Positions 17,577-26,359 of a DNA stretch of 64,000 bases are shown piece after piece. The notes below the pieces were generated by a model. That model was given only the letters and a program-made list of their open reading frames with translations. It was not told the origin of the DNA and ran no database searches. Within the stretch, counting starts at the first letter, position 1. Each line of letters starts with the position of its first letter. The translations under genes and the position numbers were made by a program. This DNA comes from Paracoccus amoyensis (lineage in GTDB: Bacteria; Pseudomonadota; Alphaproteobacteria; Rhodobacterales; Rhodobacteraceae): NCBI RefSeq assembly GCF_014490725.1, contig NZ_JACOQL010000003.1, forward strand, positions 648,993 to 712,992, given 5' to 3'.

Positions 17577-18356
17577 ATGACTACCTTTCTGGCCCTTTTT
17601 GCCGCCGGTATCGTCGGCGGGCTTCTTCTGGGCATGATCGGGGTCGGCATGGCCCTGGTTGCCGTGCCGGTGCTGATCATCGCGCTGCCGCATCTTGGCG
17701 TGCCGGGTCCTTTGGCCCCCGTGGTCGCCCTGGCGACATCCATGGGGATCGTTACCATCGGTTCGATCGGGTCAGTGCTGACCCATAACCGGCTGGGCAA
17801 TATCGACTGGCCGGTGGTCAGAAAAATGGTGCCGTTCAGCCTGCTGGGCGTTGCCTTGGGATCGGCTGTGGTCACGCTTTTGCCGGCCATGGCGCTCCGC
17901 GTTGTCTTTGCCGCCTTTCTGGCCTTTGTCGGACTGCGGATGCTGATCGGCAAGGCCCGGCGCGACCCGCAGCCGGTATCCGCGAATGCCCTACGCACGG
18001 CGGGTGGCGCGATCGGCTTCGCGGGCGCCCTGATTGGCGCGGGCGGCGGCGTGTTCATGGTGCCGTTTCTGAACGGTCGCGGCTGGCCGATGGTGCGTGC
18101 GGTTGCGACCTCGGCCACCGTCGGGCTTCCGGTCACGATATTCGGCACGATTTTCCATGCGCTGCGTCCCCTGCCGGGGATCGAGGCGCCGATGCTGGGC
18201 TCGATCCATCTGCCGGCGCTGATCGGCATCGGCTTTGGCAGTCTGCTGGGCGGGCCATTCGGTGCAAGGCTGGCCAGCCGGCTGCCCGGAGAATTGCTGA
18301 AAAAGGGCTTCGCCGTTCTGCTTCTGATCCTTGCGGTCGAACTGATCCGCCACTGA
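17577..18356 (+). CDS. TauE/SafE (TSUP) family membrane transporter
   Basis: A 259-residue permease with about eight hydrophobic segments and the family's repeated glycine-rich loops: GGLLLGMIGVGMALVAVP near the N-terminus and FAGALIGAGGGVFMVPFL in the second half. TSUP proteins export sulfite, sulfoacetate or organic acids. ATG 17577 follows GAGGGAG. It is divergent from the FAD enzyme gene with 200 bases between. The cargo cannot be told from sequence. Confidence 0.82.
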   Translation: MTTFLALFAAGIVGGLLLGMIGVGMALVAVPVLIIALPHLGVPGPLAPVVALATSMGIVTIGSIGSVLTHNRLGNIDWPVVRKMVPFSLLGVALGSAVVTLLPAMALRVVFAAFLAFVGLRMLIGKARRDPQPVSANALRTAGGAIGFAGALIGAGGGVFMVPFLNGRGWPMVRAVATSATVGLPVTIFGTIFHALRPLPGIEAPMLGSIHLPALIGIGFGSLLGGPFGARLASRLPGELLKKGFAVLLLILAVELIRH

Positions 18357-19143
18357 CCCGCCTTGCCCGGCTCGGTTTCCAGCCCAGTGCCGGCGCCGAA
18401 TGCTTGGCAAAGAAGTCGGATTGTCTTCCCGCCCCAGCTGGCTGGGAATGGTCAGCATCAGGCTCTCGGCCAGAGCGATGGCCGGCTCCTGCCTCAACTC
18501 GTCGATCAGCTTGTCAGGCTCGCCCCGACGCAGGTCCGGCGGCGTGACGGCGGCAACACTCGCGTCGTGCGCCCGCAACCTCAGGGATCGGGATTTGCAA
18601 TGGTTGCAACAGCCGCTTTCCGGCTGACCATTGATCTTGCCAAGGATTGGCTGGCCGGTCTGGCGCATTTCGCGACGCCGTTGTGGATGCCGCGGCGGAA
18701 CACCGATCCCTGCCGCCCCTCTGGTGCGATCTGTTCAACATCGACATCCATGCGGCGACGCGGCTGCAGTCTCGCGAAACGCTGCGATGCGCCGCCCTAT
18801 CGGGTCGCGGGTCCATCACTGTGGTCACGCGGGCGCATGGTGGCGAAAGGCGCAGCGACGCGATCATTGCCTTCAACGGCTGGAGCCTGCGTTACGCGCG
18901 GCCGCCAGCCTGCCTTGCATTGTGCCGCGACACCGACGCCATCAATCACCACTTATCAGCGATACGAAACCATCGGCAATATCACCCCGGCCCCAGCGGC
19001 GTTTGAGGAGCTTCTGCGGTCCGCTGCGAACCCGTGGCGATAGGCACCCGGCCCCGGCCATGTCCAAGCCGGGGCACGGTTGGCATACGCGTCGCCCAGA
19101 CCCCGATAACCGGTATTCCGCCCGACGACAGGGGCGGCACGCC
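18357..19143. other. Gap without a confident gene
   Basis: About 790 bases. Several open frames exist on both strands (for example 18647-19006 on plus, 119 codons), but none has a good ribosome site or a motif I recognise, and they overlap each other. Composition is like coding DNA, so this may be eroded gene remnant. Confidence 0.35.
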
Positions 19144-19860
19144 CTATCTGCTGGCCGGGTCCGCGCATCCGGTCAACTTGTCCCCGTTCGTCGGGTAAAT
19201 GGTGACCTCATAAGATCCGCGACGCCCATTCGCGGTGCAGGACCGGGGCGTGATATGGACGGAAAGCGGGATCATCGCGATACCGTTGCGGACCTCTCCC
19301 GACAGCATGAAGATGTTGGACGGCGCATCCGCCGGAACGCCGTTGTAATTCAGGGTGCCCAGCCATTCGCCACGGCTGCCGGGAATGGTCATCCTGGCAA
19401 TATGCTCGCGCCGGTTGACCGCGCCGACCGAAAGCGTCCAGTCCTGGCCCCAAGCGCTTACATTCGGCACCGGGCTCAGCACCGGAACCGGGGTGGTCGG
19501 CGTGACCGGACGGACCTCATTCTGGGTGGTCGCGCAGGGGGCGTCGCGGATGAAGCGCGCCTTCACATAGCCCCTCGGCGAGGCCAGGTTCACCTGATAG
19601 GACGGCGTATAGGTCACCGGGCACCAACGCTCGGCCCAAGGCACCGACATCGGCGTGCATGGCGCGTCGAGCACCAGCTGCCCCGTATCATGGGGCACGA
19701 TCCGCGCCAGAATCGCCGAACGGGTCGAGGGCCCCTGCCGCAGGTTCAGCGCATCCCCCGCCGACACGTTCACGATGCGCAGGCAGGAAGCGGCCTCGGC
19801 GGCCGCGGGGGTGGTGATGGCCAAGGCTGCCAGCAAAGGAAGTGCCCGCTTGAAAATCAT
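19144..19860 (-). CDS. Secreted SH3-like protein with a domain shared with 21698-22162
   Basis: A 238-residue exported protein. The signal peptide MIFKRALPLLAALAITTPAAA is followed by an SH3b-like part (GDALNLRQGPSTRSAILARI) with paired Cys residues, a Pro/Thr linker, and a C-terminal domain (LSPVPNVSAWGQDWTLSVG, then GTLNYNGVPADAPS and GEVRNGIAM). That last domain closely matches the lipoprotein at 21698. Start 19860 was preferred because AGGA lies 10 bases before it; it is too close to the alternative ATG at 19869. The role is unknown, perhaps cell-wall binding or inhibitor activity in the periplasm. Confidence 0.7.
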   Translation of the reverse strand: MIFKRALPLLAALAITTPAAAEAASCLRIVNVSAGDALNLRQGPSTRSAILARIVPHDTGQLVLDAPCTPMSVPWAERWCPVTYTPSYQVNLASPRGYVKARFIRDAPCATTQNEVRPVTPTTPVPVLSPVPNVSAWGQDWTLSVGAVNRREHIARMTIPGSRGEWLGTLNYNGVPADAPSNIFMLSGEVRNGIAMIPLSVHITPRSCTANGRRGSYEVTIYPTNGDKLTGCADPASR

Positions 19861-20004
19861 AATCTGCATGTCCTGACACAACGAAGGTTACGCCGCCCCA
19901 TTATACCCGACTGGCCCGCATGTGGAGGTCCGTGACATTCACTTCGAGGATAGCCGCCGTGATCGTGGTGGCGCGGCTATCCACAGGGATCCCGGCCAGG
20001 GTGG

Positions 20005-20574
20005 TCAAGTCATTGGCCGATAGCGTTCCAGCCTCGCGCCCGATTTGAAGTCCGTCGCGTCGATTGACACAAAACCACGGCGAACCCCATCGTTTGCGAA
20101 TAGGGGCGTGCCGCTGCCAAGGACAACCGGATAGCGGATCAGCCGCACATCATCGACCAAACCCTGCGCAAGAAGGCTCTGGATCGCGCCAGCACCAGCG
20201 AAGGCCGCGATTGGCTTTTCCGCTTCAGCCCTGATGCGTGCCACATCATCGAGACGGATGACCCGGCTGTTGTTCCAGTCGGTTTGATAGGGACCATGTG
20301 ACAGCACATATTTGGGCAAGGCGGCCATCAACTCGCTTTGGCGCTTCAGGTCCGCGTCCATCTCCATCCGTCCGGCAGCAGCGTCCATCCAGAAGCTGGC
20401 GATGGTTTCATGCGCCTTGCGTCCGAAGATCATGCCGGCGATCGATTCCAGGGTTTCGGTATGAAGGCGATCCACCGACCGATCCTCGGTCATCCAGTCG
20501 ATCGCCTTTTTCGCGTCCTCGATACGGTCGTCGAGCGACACCGATATCTGAACAAAAAGCGGGGCTGCGTTCAT
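20005..20574 (-). CDS. RibD C-terminal / dihydrofolate reductase-fold protein
   Basis: A 189-residue protein with a DHFR-like fold: VQISVSLDDRIEDAKKAIDWM at the start, GMIFGRKAHE near residue 50, IAAFAGAGAIQSLLAQGLVDD and IRYPVVLGSGTPLF in the C-terminal half. This is the RibD_C group often found beside regulators in many bacteria; function is usually unassigned. I chose ATG 20574 because GGAGGA is 6 bases before it; the ATG at 20580 touches that site. It is divergent from a HxlR regulator that probably controls it. Confidence 0.8.
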   Translation of the reverse strand: MNAAPLFVQISVSLDDRIEDAKKAIDWMTEDRSVDRLHTETLESIAGMIFGRKAHETIASFWMDAAAGRMEMDADLKRQSELMAALPKYVLSHGPYQTDWNNSRVIRLDDVARIRAEAEKPIAAFAGAGAIQSLLAQGLVDDVRLIRYPVVLGSGTPLFANDGVRRGFVSIDATDFKSGARLERYRPMT

Positions 20575-20612
20575 TTTCATTCCTCCATGAGCCATCGCAT
20601 CGAGTGAAATAT

Positions 20613-20633
20613 CTGATTGCATTATGCAATCAG
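20613..20633. promoter_or_regulatory. Palindromic operator for the HxlR regulator
   Basis: A perfect palindrome over 21 bases centred at 20623; its inner 19 bases are TGATTGCATTATGCAATCA. A second symmetrical site, AAATTGCAATTT, lies at 20643-20654, with a further half-site ATTTGCAAG. Both lie in the 106-base gap between the divergent RibD-like and HxlR genes. Paired TTGCA/TGCAA half-sites are a typical dimer-binding arrangement, so this is probably where the HxlR protein binds. Confidence 0.65.
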
Positions 20634-20680
20634 TATCAAATCAAATTGCAATTTGCAAGCGGTTATGCCAATTTGACGAC

Positions 20681-21172
20681 ATGAATGATCTGCCGCGCTC
20701 TGGATGCCCGATTAACCTCACCCTGGAAGCACTTGGCGACAGGTGGAGCCTCATCGTCATCCGCGACATCATCTTCGGCAATCGTCGCCACTACCGTGAG
20801 CTGCTGACGCGATCAGAAGAAGGCATCGCATCCAATATCCTTGCCGACCGGCTCAAACGGCTCATGGCGGGGGGCTTCCTGACACGTGAGGACGATCCTT
20901 CCCACAAGCAGAAAGCGATCTACAGCCTGACCGAAAAGACGATCCAACTGGTGCCGTTACTGGCTGCAATGGCGGCATGGGGCAGGCGTCACACGGCCGT
21001 CAGCCGCCCTCTCGCGATCCGGGCCAAGTTGCTTGAAGAAGGTGGACCAGCCCTTTGGGCGATCTTGATGGATGAACTGCGCGCAACGCATTTGATGAAG
21101 CAAGCGGCCACGACGGACGCCTTCGCACGGCTACAAGACGCCTACGAGGCGGAACTGTCGCAGAACGCCTGA
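20681..21172 (+). CDS. HxlR-family transcriptional regulator
   Basis: Winged-helix regulator of 163 residues. The family signature is clear: GCPINLTLEALGDRWSLIVIRDI, then GIASNILADRLKRLMAGGFLTRE for the recognition helix and wing. The conserved Cys used by some members for redox or electrophile sensing is present in SGCPINLTL. ATG 20681 fits the pattern start. It likely controls itself and the divergent RibD-like gene through the palindromes between them. Confidence 0.85.
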   Translation: MNDLPRSGCPINLTLEALGDRWSLIVIRDIIFGNRRHYRELLTRSEEGIASNILADRLKRLMAGGFLTREDDPSHKQKAIYSLTEKTIQLVPLLAAMAAWGRRHTAVSRPLAIRAKLLEEGGPALWAILMDELRATHLMKQAATTDAFARLQDAYEAELSQNA

Positions 21173-21339
21173 CATCTGAAGCACCGCTTGACGACCGCCC
21201 AATGGCGCGCGGGTTTCCGACCGCGCGAGGACAAGGCGACGCCCCGTGGCAATGGCGGCTCTGCGGCGCGGCATCGCATGGGCGTGAAGCGCCCCGGCTG
21301 CATATGTCTGTTCTGGCGCAGGCTTTCGTGCCAGCTGAA

Positions 21340-21562
21340 GGCTTCCTCCAGCAGATGTGGGGTATGGCCGCCGCGTGCCTCGGGCTGGTCGGTGTTGATC
21401 TCGATGATGACCTTCTTGCCGAGGATAGCGAAGCTGGCCTGATTGCCGATCGAGGTGGTGGGCACGATGCCGCCACTCCAAGCGGTCGGCCAGCGCTTCG
21501 GTGACCGTTTCCATGGCCGTGCCGCCTCTTTTCGGCAAATGATTGAAATAAACCGCGTCCAT
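21340..21562 (-). pseudogene. Relic of an acetyl-CoA hydrolase/CoA-transferase gene
   Basis: On the minus strand one frame reads MDAVYFNHLPKRGGTAMETV then ADRLEW, and the next frame continues GGIVPTTSIGNQASFAILGK then KVIIEINTDQPEARGGH. Together these match the family segment ending in GGIVPTTSIGN and KVIxEINxxQPE of acetyl-CoA hydrolase/transferase. A frameshift lies near 21475 and both ends are missing. Further decay runs to about 21180. Confidence 0.55.
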
Positions 21563-21697
21563 CCTGAGCTGTCAGGAAGATTCTCCAAGGTTGAAATCAT
21601 CACTATCCGTTCACAATCGGGCCAAGAGTCCCGTCGGCGGGTGGTTGCCGTGAACCTACAGTGCTATGCGCCCGATAGTAATCAAAAGGAAAGAAAC

Positions 21698-22162
21698 ATG
21701 ATTGGTCGTTATCTCGTGCTGGGTAGTTTTGCCATTCTGGTCAGCGGTTGCGTCATTGATGAAGAAGCGATTTCGCCGAACAACCGGCCCGATGGTCAGA
21801 CCACCGGCCAGACCAGAGGCACGGGACTCAGCCCGGTTCCCGACATGAAAGCCTGGGGCAAGGACTGGACCCTTGACGTCAAGTCGATCGACGGCAAGCA
21901 GCACAGCGCCCAGATGACGATACCGGACAGCAGCGGTCCCTGGATGGGCACCCTGAACTATCATGGCACCCCGCAAGGTGCGCCGGCTGGCCTGGTCTCG
22001 CTGAACGGCGAAATGCGCCAGGGCATCGCGATGCTGCAGACCATCGTCACCCTGACGCCCGGCAATTGCTCGGCCGAAGGCCGCACGGGCACCCATAAGG
22101 TGACGGTGAACCTGACCGACGGCAAGCCGCTGCAGGGCTGCGCCAACGTCGCGGTGTATTGA
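21698..22162 (+). CDS. Lipoprotein sharing the C-terminal domain of the 19144-19860 protein
   Basis: A 154-residue protein with a lipobox (FAILVSGC, Cys near residue 17). After a short linker the domain LSPVPDMKAWGKDWTLDVK, GTLNYHGTPQGAPAG, GEMRQGIAM and LQGCA matches the C-terminal half of the SH3-like protein 2 kb away on the other strand. Start 21698 follows AAAAGGAAAG. The domain has two conserved Cys (NCSAEG, LQGCA) that could form a disulfide. Function unknown; its neighbour downstream resembles a lysozyme inhibitor, so an envelope role is likely. Confidence 0.72.
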   Translation: MIGRYLVLGSFAILVSGCVIDEEAISPNNRPDGQTTGQTRGTGLSPVPDMKAWGKDWTLDVKSIDGKQHSAQMTIPDSSGPWMGTLNYHGTPQGAPAGLVSLNGEMRQGIAMLQTIVTLTPGNCSAEGRTGTHKVTVNLTDGKPLQGCANVAVY

Positions 22163-22272
22163 ACGTTCGAAAGCTGAATTCCGTAAGGAAGGAAGAAGAT
22201 TGTGGCGGCGCTCACCCTCGCCGCGGTGCTGGGCGGTGCCGCCCAGCACCGGCCAATCAGCCTCGTGAGCCG

Positions 22273-22389
22273 ATGACGGCGGGGGAAACCATCGCAACCG
22301 GCGCCGGCATCGGCCTTGGCGTGGCGATTGCGGGCGGGATCATCGCGATCCTCGTCGTCAACCGCGCCCTGAACGACGCGTCCGACTGA
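22273..22389 (+). CDS. Small single-span membrane peptide (uncertain)
   Basis: A 38-residue frame with one hydrophobic span GAGIGLGVAIAGGIIAILVV. The preceding DNA at 22196-22276 reads, in a different frame, KKIVAALTLAAVLGGAAQHR, a good signal peptide without an ATG. The two pieces together look like one small secreted or membrane protein broken by a frameshift, or a lost start codon. It lies between the lipoprotein and the MliC-like gene. Confidence 0.4.
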   Translation: MTAGETIATGAGIGLGVAIAGGIIAILVVNRALNDASD

Positions 22390-22468
22390 CCCGGTCGGAT
22401 GCAACTCGCTGGCCGCCGTGCCGGCCAGCGAGCCAGACCCACAACCAGATGACACCAAGGGATCACAT

Positions 22469-22843
22469 ATGAAACTGCTACTGACCGCGCCGCTGGCGCT
22501 GCTTCCCGTCTATGCGCAGGCGCAGGATGCCGATATCAACTATGACTACGAAGGCACCGCGATCAACCTGGTGACCTATACTTGCGCGGGCGAAGTGAAA
22601 CTGCCGGTCGCCTTCATCAACGCGGGCGATTCCTCGACGGCGGTCATGCTGTATGACGGGCAACTGGTCGCCATGAACAGCATGAAGACCGCCTCGGGCG
22701 CGACCTATGCCTCGATCGACGAGCAGAACGGCTACCGGCTGTCGACCAAGGGCGACGAGGCCTTTGTCGAATTCATGGCCGCGGACGATTCGGCAAAGCT
22801 GGAAATGAAGCTTTCCGCCTGCCAGAGCGCACCGGCTGAATAA
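22469..22843 (+). CDS. MliC-like C-type lysozyme inhibitor
   Basis: A 124-residue exported protein. After a signal peptide ending near VYAQA, it shows the MliC pattern: YTCAGEVKLPVAFIN, then VMLYDGQLVAMNSMKTASG and ATYASIDEQNGYRLSTKGDEA, with a Cys in each half that can pair. Family members protect the periplasm against C-type lysozyme. It lacks a lipobox, so it is probably soluble periplasmic. AAGGGATCAC precedes the ATG at 22469. Convergent with the TRAP operon; a shared hairpin lies between. Confidence 0.78.
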   Translation: MKLLLTAPLALLPVYAQAQDADINYDYEGTAINLVTYTCAGEVKLPVAFINAGDSSTAVMLYDGQLVAMNSMKTASGATYASIDEQNGYRLSTKGDEAFVEFMAADDSAKLEMKLSACQSAPAE

Positions 22844-22876
22844 GGCCGGACTGCCCGGCCAGTCACTCAAGGCAAA

Positions 22877-22899
22877 GCGGGCGGCCACTGGCCGCCCGC
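22877..22899. terminator. Bidirectional hairpin between MliC-like gene and TRAP operon
   Basis: GCGGGCGGCC pairs with GGCCGCCCGC (10-bp perfect stem, 3-base loop). It lies 33 bases after the plus-strand stop and 25 bases after the minus-strand stop of the TRAP large permease, and is followed by CATTTTGC on plus. It can serve both convergent transcripts. Confidence 0.7.
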
Positions 22900-22924
22900 A
22901 GTCATTTTGCACGGGTGTCCGCCG

Positions 22925-24187
22925 TCAGAACGGCCGCACCACCCAGGGCACCAAGATCACCATCAGGATCACCAGCACCGCCGCCAGGATATAGGGCGTC
23001 ACCAGCCGCGACAGCCGGGTGATGGAGATATCGCTGAGCGCCGCGGCGATATACAGCCCGGTGCCGACCGGCGGGGTCAGCAGGCCCAGCACCAGGGTCA
23101 GCGACATCATCACCCCGAACTGGATCGGGTCGATCCCGTAATTCGAGATCGCCACCGGCAGCAGGATCGGCGTCAGGATGATCAGTGCCGCGATCCCGTC
23201 AAGGAACATTCCCACCACCATCAGGGTCAGCATGATCAGCAGCATGAAGATCAGCGGATCGCCGGTCAGCGAGACGATGAAGGCCGCGACCGCCTGCGGG
23301 ATCTGGTTGAAGGTCAGGACCCAGCCAAAAACCTTGGCGGCCATGATCAGGAACAGCACGATGGCGGTATTCGTGACCGTGCGGTCAAGGATCAGCGGCA
23401 GCCGGTTCAGCGGCAGTTCGCGGAACACCACCGCGCCGAAGAACAGCGCCGCGATGAGGGCCACGGCGGCGCTTTCGGTCGGCGTGAAGACGCCGCCGCT
23501 GATGCCGCCGATGATGATCAGCGGGATGCTCATGGTGGCCAGACCCGGCAGCGTCGCCTTCAGCCGCGAACCCTCGGGCAAGGGCGCACCGGGGTGGCCC
23601 GGCTCGCGGTTGCGGGGCGCCTGCCACAGCGCGATGGCCAGCATCAGCACGAACAGCACCACGCCCGGAATGATCCCGGCCATGAACATGTCGGCGATCG
23701 AGACCTGCGCGATCACCCCATAGATGATGAACACCATCGAGGGCGGGATGATCGGCCCCAGCAGGCCGGCGCTGGCGGTGATGGCGGCGGCATAGCCGCG
23801 ATCATAGCCGTCCTTTTCCATCTCGGGGACGACGACGCGGGTCATCACCGCCATCTGCGCGGTGGCCGACCCCATGATCGCCGCAAGGCCCAGATTCGAG
23901 ACTAGGTTCACCACGACCAGGTTATGCGGCAGCCGGGCCAGCCAGACGCGGGCGGTGACGATCAGCCGCCGGGTAAGCCCGCTTTCGTTCATGATCTCGC
24001 CCAGCAGCACGAAAAGCGGGATCGCCAGCAGGTCGAAATTCTCGACCGAGCCGAACAGGATCTGCGGGATCGAGTTCAGGATCTGCAGATTCCCGGTGCC
24101 AAGGACAAAGACCATGGTGGCGGCCAGCAGCACGAAGGCAATCGGCATCGCCATCAGCATCAGGGTCAGAAAGGACAGGCCGGTCAT
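22925..24187 (-). CDS. TRAP transporter large permease (DctM), gentisate operon
   Basis: A 420-residue membrane protein with about twelve hydrophobic segments and DctM motifs (LFGSVENFDLLAIPLFVLLG, GLLGPIIPPSMVFIIYG, GVFTPTESAAVALIAALF). The ATG at 24187 overlaps the small-subunit stop as ATGA. It is the last gene of the seven-gene gentisate operon and would import the aromatic acid or gentisate itself. A hairpin 25 bases downstream ends the transcript. Confidence 0.88.
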   Translation of the reverse strand: MTGLSFLTLMLMAMPIAFVLLAATMVFVLGTGNLQILNSIPQILFGSVENFDLLAIPLFVLLGEIMNESGLTRRLIVTARVWLARLPHNLVVVNLVSNLGLAAIMGSATAQMAVMTRVVVPEMEKDGYDRGYAAAITASAGLLGPIIPPSMVFIIYGVIAQVSIADMFMAGIIPGVVLFVLMLAIALWQAPRNREPGHPGAPLPEGSRLKATLPGLATMSIPLIIIGGISGGVFTPTESAAVALIAALFFGAVVFRELPLNRLPLILDRTVTNTAIVLFLIMAAKVFGWVLTFNQIPQAVAAFIVSLTGDPLIFMLLIMLTLMVVGMFLDGIAALIILTPILLPVAISNYGIDPIQFGVMMSLTLVLGLLTPPVGTGLYIAAALSDISITRLSRLVTPYILAAVLVILMVILVPWVVRPF

Positions 24188-24702
24188 TCCACGCTCTCCT
24201 TTTCGGTGGCCAGTTCGATGTTCTGGCGCCCGGCAATGCCCTCGGACAGATCGGCCAGCACATGGATCAAGGCGCAGGCCGAAAAGATGGGGACGATCCA
24301 GTAGAAGGGCGATTTCGCCCAGCCCAGCGTGATGATCTGCTCGAACGCGACGGCGGGCGATAGCACCCATTTCACCGAGGCCCAGAGCAGCGTGGCAAGG
24401 ATCGCCGCGACCAGCGCCAGCACCACCAGATCGACGATGTGGCGAAGCTGCGGGGCCAGACGTTCGGTCAGCAGCGTCACGCCGATCTGGCGGCGGTCAT
24501 GGATCGAGATCGAGATCGACACGAAGGCCAGCCAGACCAGCATGATCGCGGCAACCTCCTCGGCAAAGACGATGGGACGTCCCAGCACATAGCGCATGCC
24601 GACATTGGTCACGATCAGCGCCACGAAGCCCACCACCAGAAACCGGCTGGCCCATCGTTCAAGACGGGCCAGCAGATCCGAAAGCGTGCTGAGCCCGGTC
24701 AT
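24184..24702 (-). CDS. TRAP transporter small permease (DctQ)
   Basis: A 172-residue protein with four hydrophobic helices and the DctQ pattern GMRYVLGRPIVFAEEVAAIM and HDRRQIGVTLL. Its start overlaps the binding-protein stop by ATGA at 24699-24702, and its own stop overlaps the large-permease start in the same way. It stabilises the transporter complex in the inner membrane. Confidence 0.87.
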   Translation of the reverse strand: MTGLSTLSDLLARLERWASRFLVVGFVALIVTNVGMRYVLGRPIVFAEEVAAIMLVWLAFVSISISIHDRRQIGVTLLTERLAPQLRHIVDLVVLALVAAILATLLWASVKWVLSPAVAFEQIITLGWAKSPFYWIVPIFSACALIHVLADLSEGIAGRQNIELATEKESVE

Positions 24703-25691
24703 TCGGCCTCGACCTCGGTGATGAAGCGCTGAATGATCTCGTCGCCGGCAAGGCTGTCGCGGACGGCTTTGTTGGCATCGGCAAAGACCTCGGCGCCGTT
24801 TTCCAGCGTCAGGATCTCGACCTTGCCTTCCAGTGCAGCAAGATTGGCCTTTTCGGCCTCGACCTGCTGGGCGGTGCCCCAGGCCAGCGCCTCGTTCACG
24901 ACCTCGGTATAGGCGCTGCGCTCTTCCTCGGTCAGCGCGTCCCAGGTGGGCTTGCTGACCACCATCACCGCCGGGAAAGGCATGTGGTTGGTGATGGTCA
25001 GACCCTTGGCGACCTCGTCGAATTTCAGCCCGACCATGGCGTCGAGGTCGATGTCGATCCCGTCCAGCAGCCCGCTTTGCAGGCCCTGATAGACCTCGGT
25101 CAGGTTCACTGGCGTGGGCACCGCGCCGATCGCGTCCCACCAGGTCTTCATCGCCGGGAAGGGCACGATGCGGACCTTTTTCCGGGTCAGATCGGCGGGG
25201 CCGGCGGCGGGGGCGTTCTTCATCAGGATGTGGCGCTGCCCGGCGAAGGTATAGCCCAGACCGACCAGATTGGCGGCGCTTAGCTGGTCCAGCATTTCCT
25301 GCGCGGCCGGGGTGTCGGCGGCGGCGGCGGCGGCGGTCACGTCGGCGAACAGATAGGGCGTGAACCAGCCCTGCAGCGACGGCGCACGCAGGCTGCTGAT
25401 GGCGGCGGTCATCAGCCCGCTGTCCAGAAGTCCGCCCGACATCTGCTGGAACATTTCCTGTTCGGCGCCCAGCTGGCCTGCCGGGAACACGGCAACGGTC
25501 AGGCTGCCACCCGTGGCTTCGGGCAGTTTTTCGGCGATACGGTTGGCCACCTGCGTCCAGACATGGCTGGGCGGGGTGATGACGCCCATGCGCAGCTCGC
25601 GCGCCTCGGACGCGCCGGCCAGGAAGGCCAGCGCCGTGGTGGCAACAGCGACGGCAGTCGCCGCGCGGCGGGTAAGTTGGATGATCGACAT
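24699..25691 (-). CDS. TRAP transporter substrate-binding protein (DctP), gentisate operon
   Basis: A 330-residue periplasmic binding protein. Signal peptide MSIIQLTRRAATAVAVATTA ends near GASEA. Mature part shows VFPAGQLGAEQEMFQQMSGG and KVRIVPFPAMKTWWDAIGA, the latter covering the usual ligand-binding Arg. ATG 25691 follows GGGAGGAA. Its place directly after the gentisate enzymes points to an aromatic acid (gentisate or 3-hydroxybenzoate) as ligand; this is inference. Confidence 0.88.
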   Translation of the reverse strand: MSIIQLTRRAATAVAVATTALAFLAGASEARELRMGVITPPSHVWTQVANRIAEKLPEATGGSLTVAVFPAGQLGAEQEMFQQMSGGLLDSGLMTAAISSLRAPSLQGWFTPYLFADVTAAAAAADTPAAQEMLDQLSAANLVGLGYTFAGQRHILMKNAPAAGPADLTRKKVRIVPFPAMKTWWDAIGAVPTPVNLTEVYQGLQSGLLDGIDIDLDAMVGLKFDEVAKGLTITNHMPFPAVMVVSKPTWDALTEEERSAYTEVVNEALAWGTAQQVEAEKANLAALEGKVEILTLENGAEVFADANKAVRDSLAGDEIIQRFITEVEAE

Positions 25692-25717
25692 AGCGTTTCC
25701 TCCCTGAATGTCGGTCG

Positions 25718-26359
25718 TTATTGGACGTCTGGCTGGCGCGCGGGATGCGCGTCGGCAAAGGCAGGCAAGGCCTCGCAAGCCGCGCGGATTTCGCGCAGGC
25801 GCGGATACAAGGCCGTGTCGAGGCCGAAGCGGTCGGCGGAAAACATCTGCGGGATCAGGCAGATATCGGCCAGACCGGGCTGGTCGCCAAAGGTGAAGGT
25901 TCCATTGCGAACGTGCCGGGCGGCGATCGCCTCGCAGGCGGTCAGCCCCTCGGCGATCCAGTGGCGCGCCCAGTCGTCGGCGCCGTTCCGATCCTGATCG
26001 TAGTTTTCCTTGACGAAGTTCAGCACCCGCAGGTTCTGCAGCGGATGGATCTCGCAGGCGATGATCTGGGCGAAGGCGCGCACCTGCGCACGCTTGGTCG
26101 CGTCCTCGGGCAGCAAACGCAGGCCGGGCTGCGTCTCGTCCAGCCATTCGATGATCGCCAGCGATTGCGTCAGCACGGCCCCGTCGACCTCCAACGCCGG
26201 CAACAGCCCCTGCGGGTTCTTCGCAAGAAATGCCGCATCGCGATGTTCGTTTCGACGCAGGTTGATCGGCACGAATTCCGGCCGGATCCCCTTCAGATTG
26301 AAGGCGATCCGGCAACGATAGGACGAGGAGGACCGGAAGAATCCGTAAAAGCGCATCAT
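25718..26359 (-). CDS. maiA: Maleylpyruvate isomerase, zeta-class glutathione transferase type
   Basis: A 213-residue glutathione-dependent isomerase that converts maleylpyruvate to fumarylpyruvate. The N-terminal thioredoxin fold carries the zeta signature FRSSSSYRCRIAFNLKG at residues 8-24 (catalytic Ser cluster) and SLAIIEWLDE for glutathione binding; the C-terminal helical domain includes GLADICLIPQMF. Start codon overlaps the hydrolase stop (ATGATG, so 26359 or 26356). It sits between fumarylpyruvate hydrolase and the TRAP genes, exactly as expected for a gentisate operon. Confidence 0.88.
   Translation of the reverse strand: MMRFYGFFRSSSSYRCRIAFNLKGIRPEFVPINLRRNEHRDAAFLAKNPQGLLPALEVDGAVLTQSLAIIEWLDETQPGLRLLPEDATKRAQVRAFAQIIACEIHPLQNLRVLNFVKENYDQDRNGADDWARHWIAEGLTACEAIAARHVRNGTFTFGDQPGLADICLIPQMFSADRFGLDTALYPRLREIRAACEALPAFADAHPARQPDVQ

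Noticed and set aside
18647..19006. 119-codon plus-strand open frame as a new gene
   Set aside because: No ribosome site, competing frames on both strands and no motif; listed only as part of a gap.
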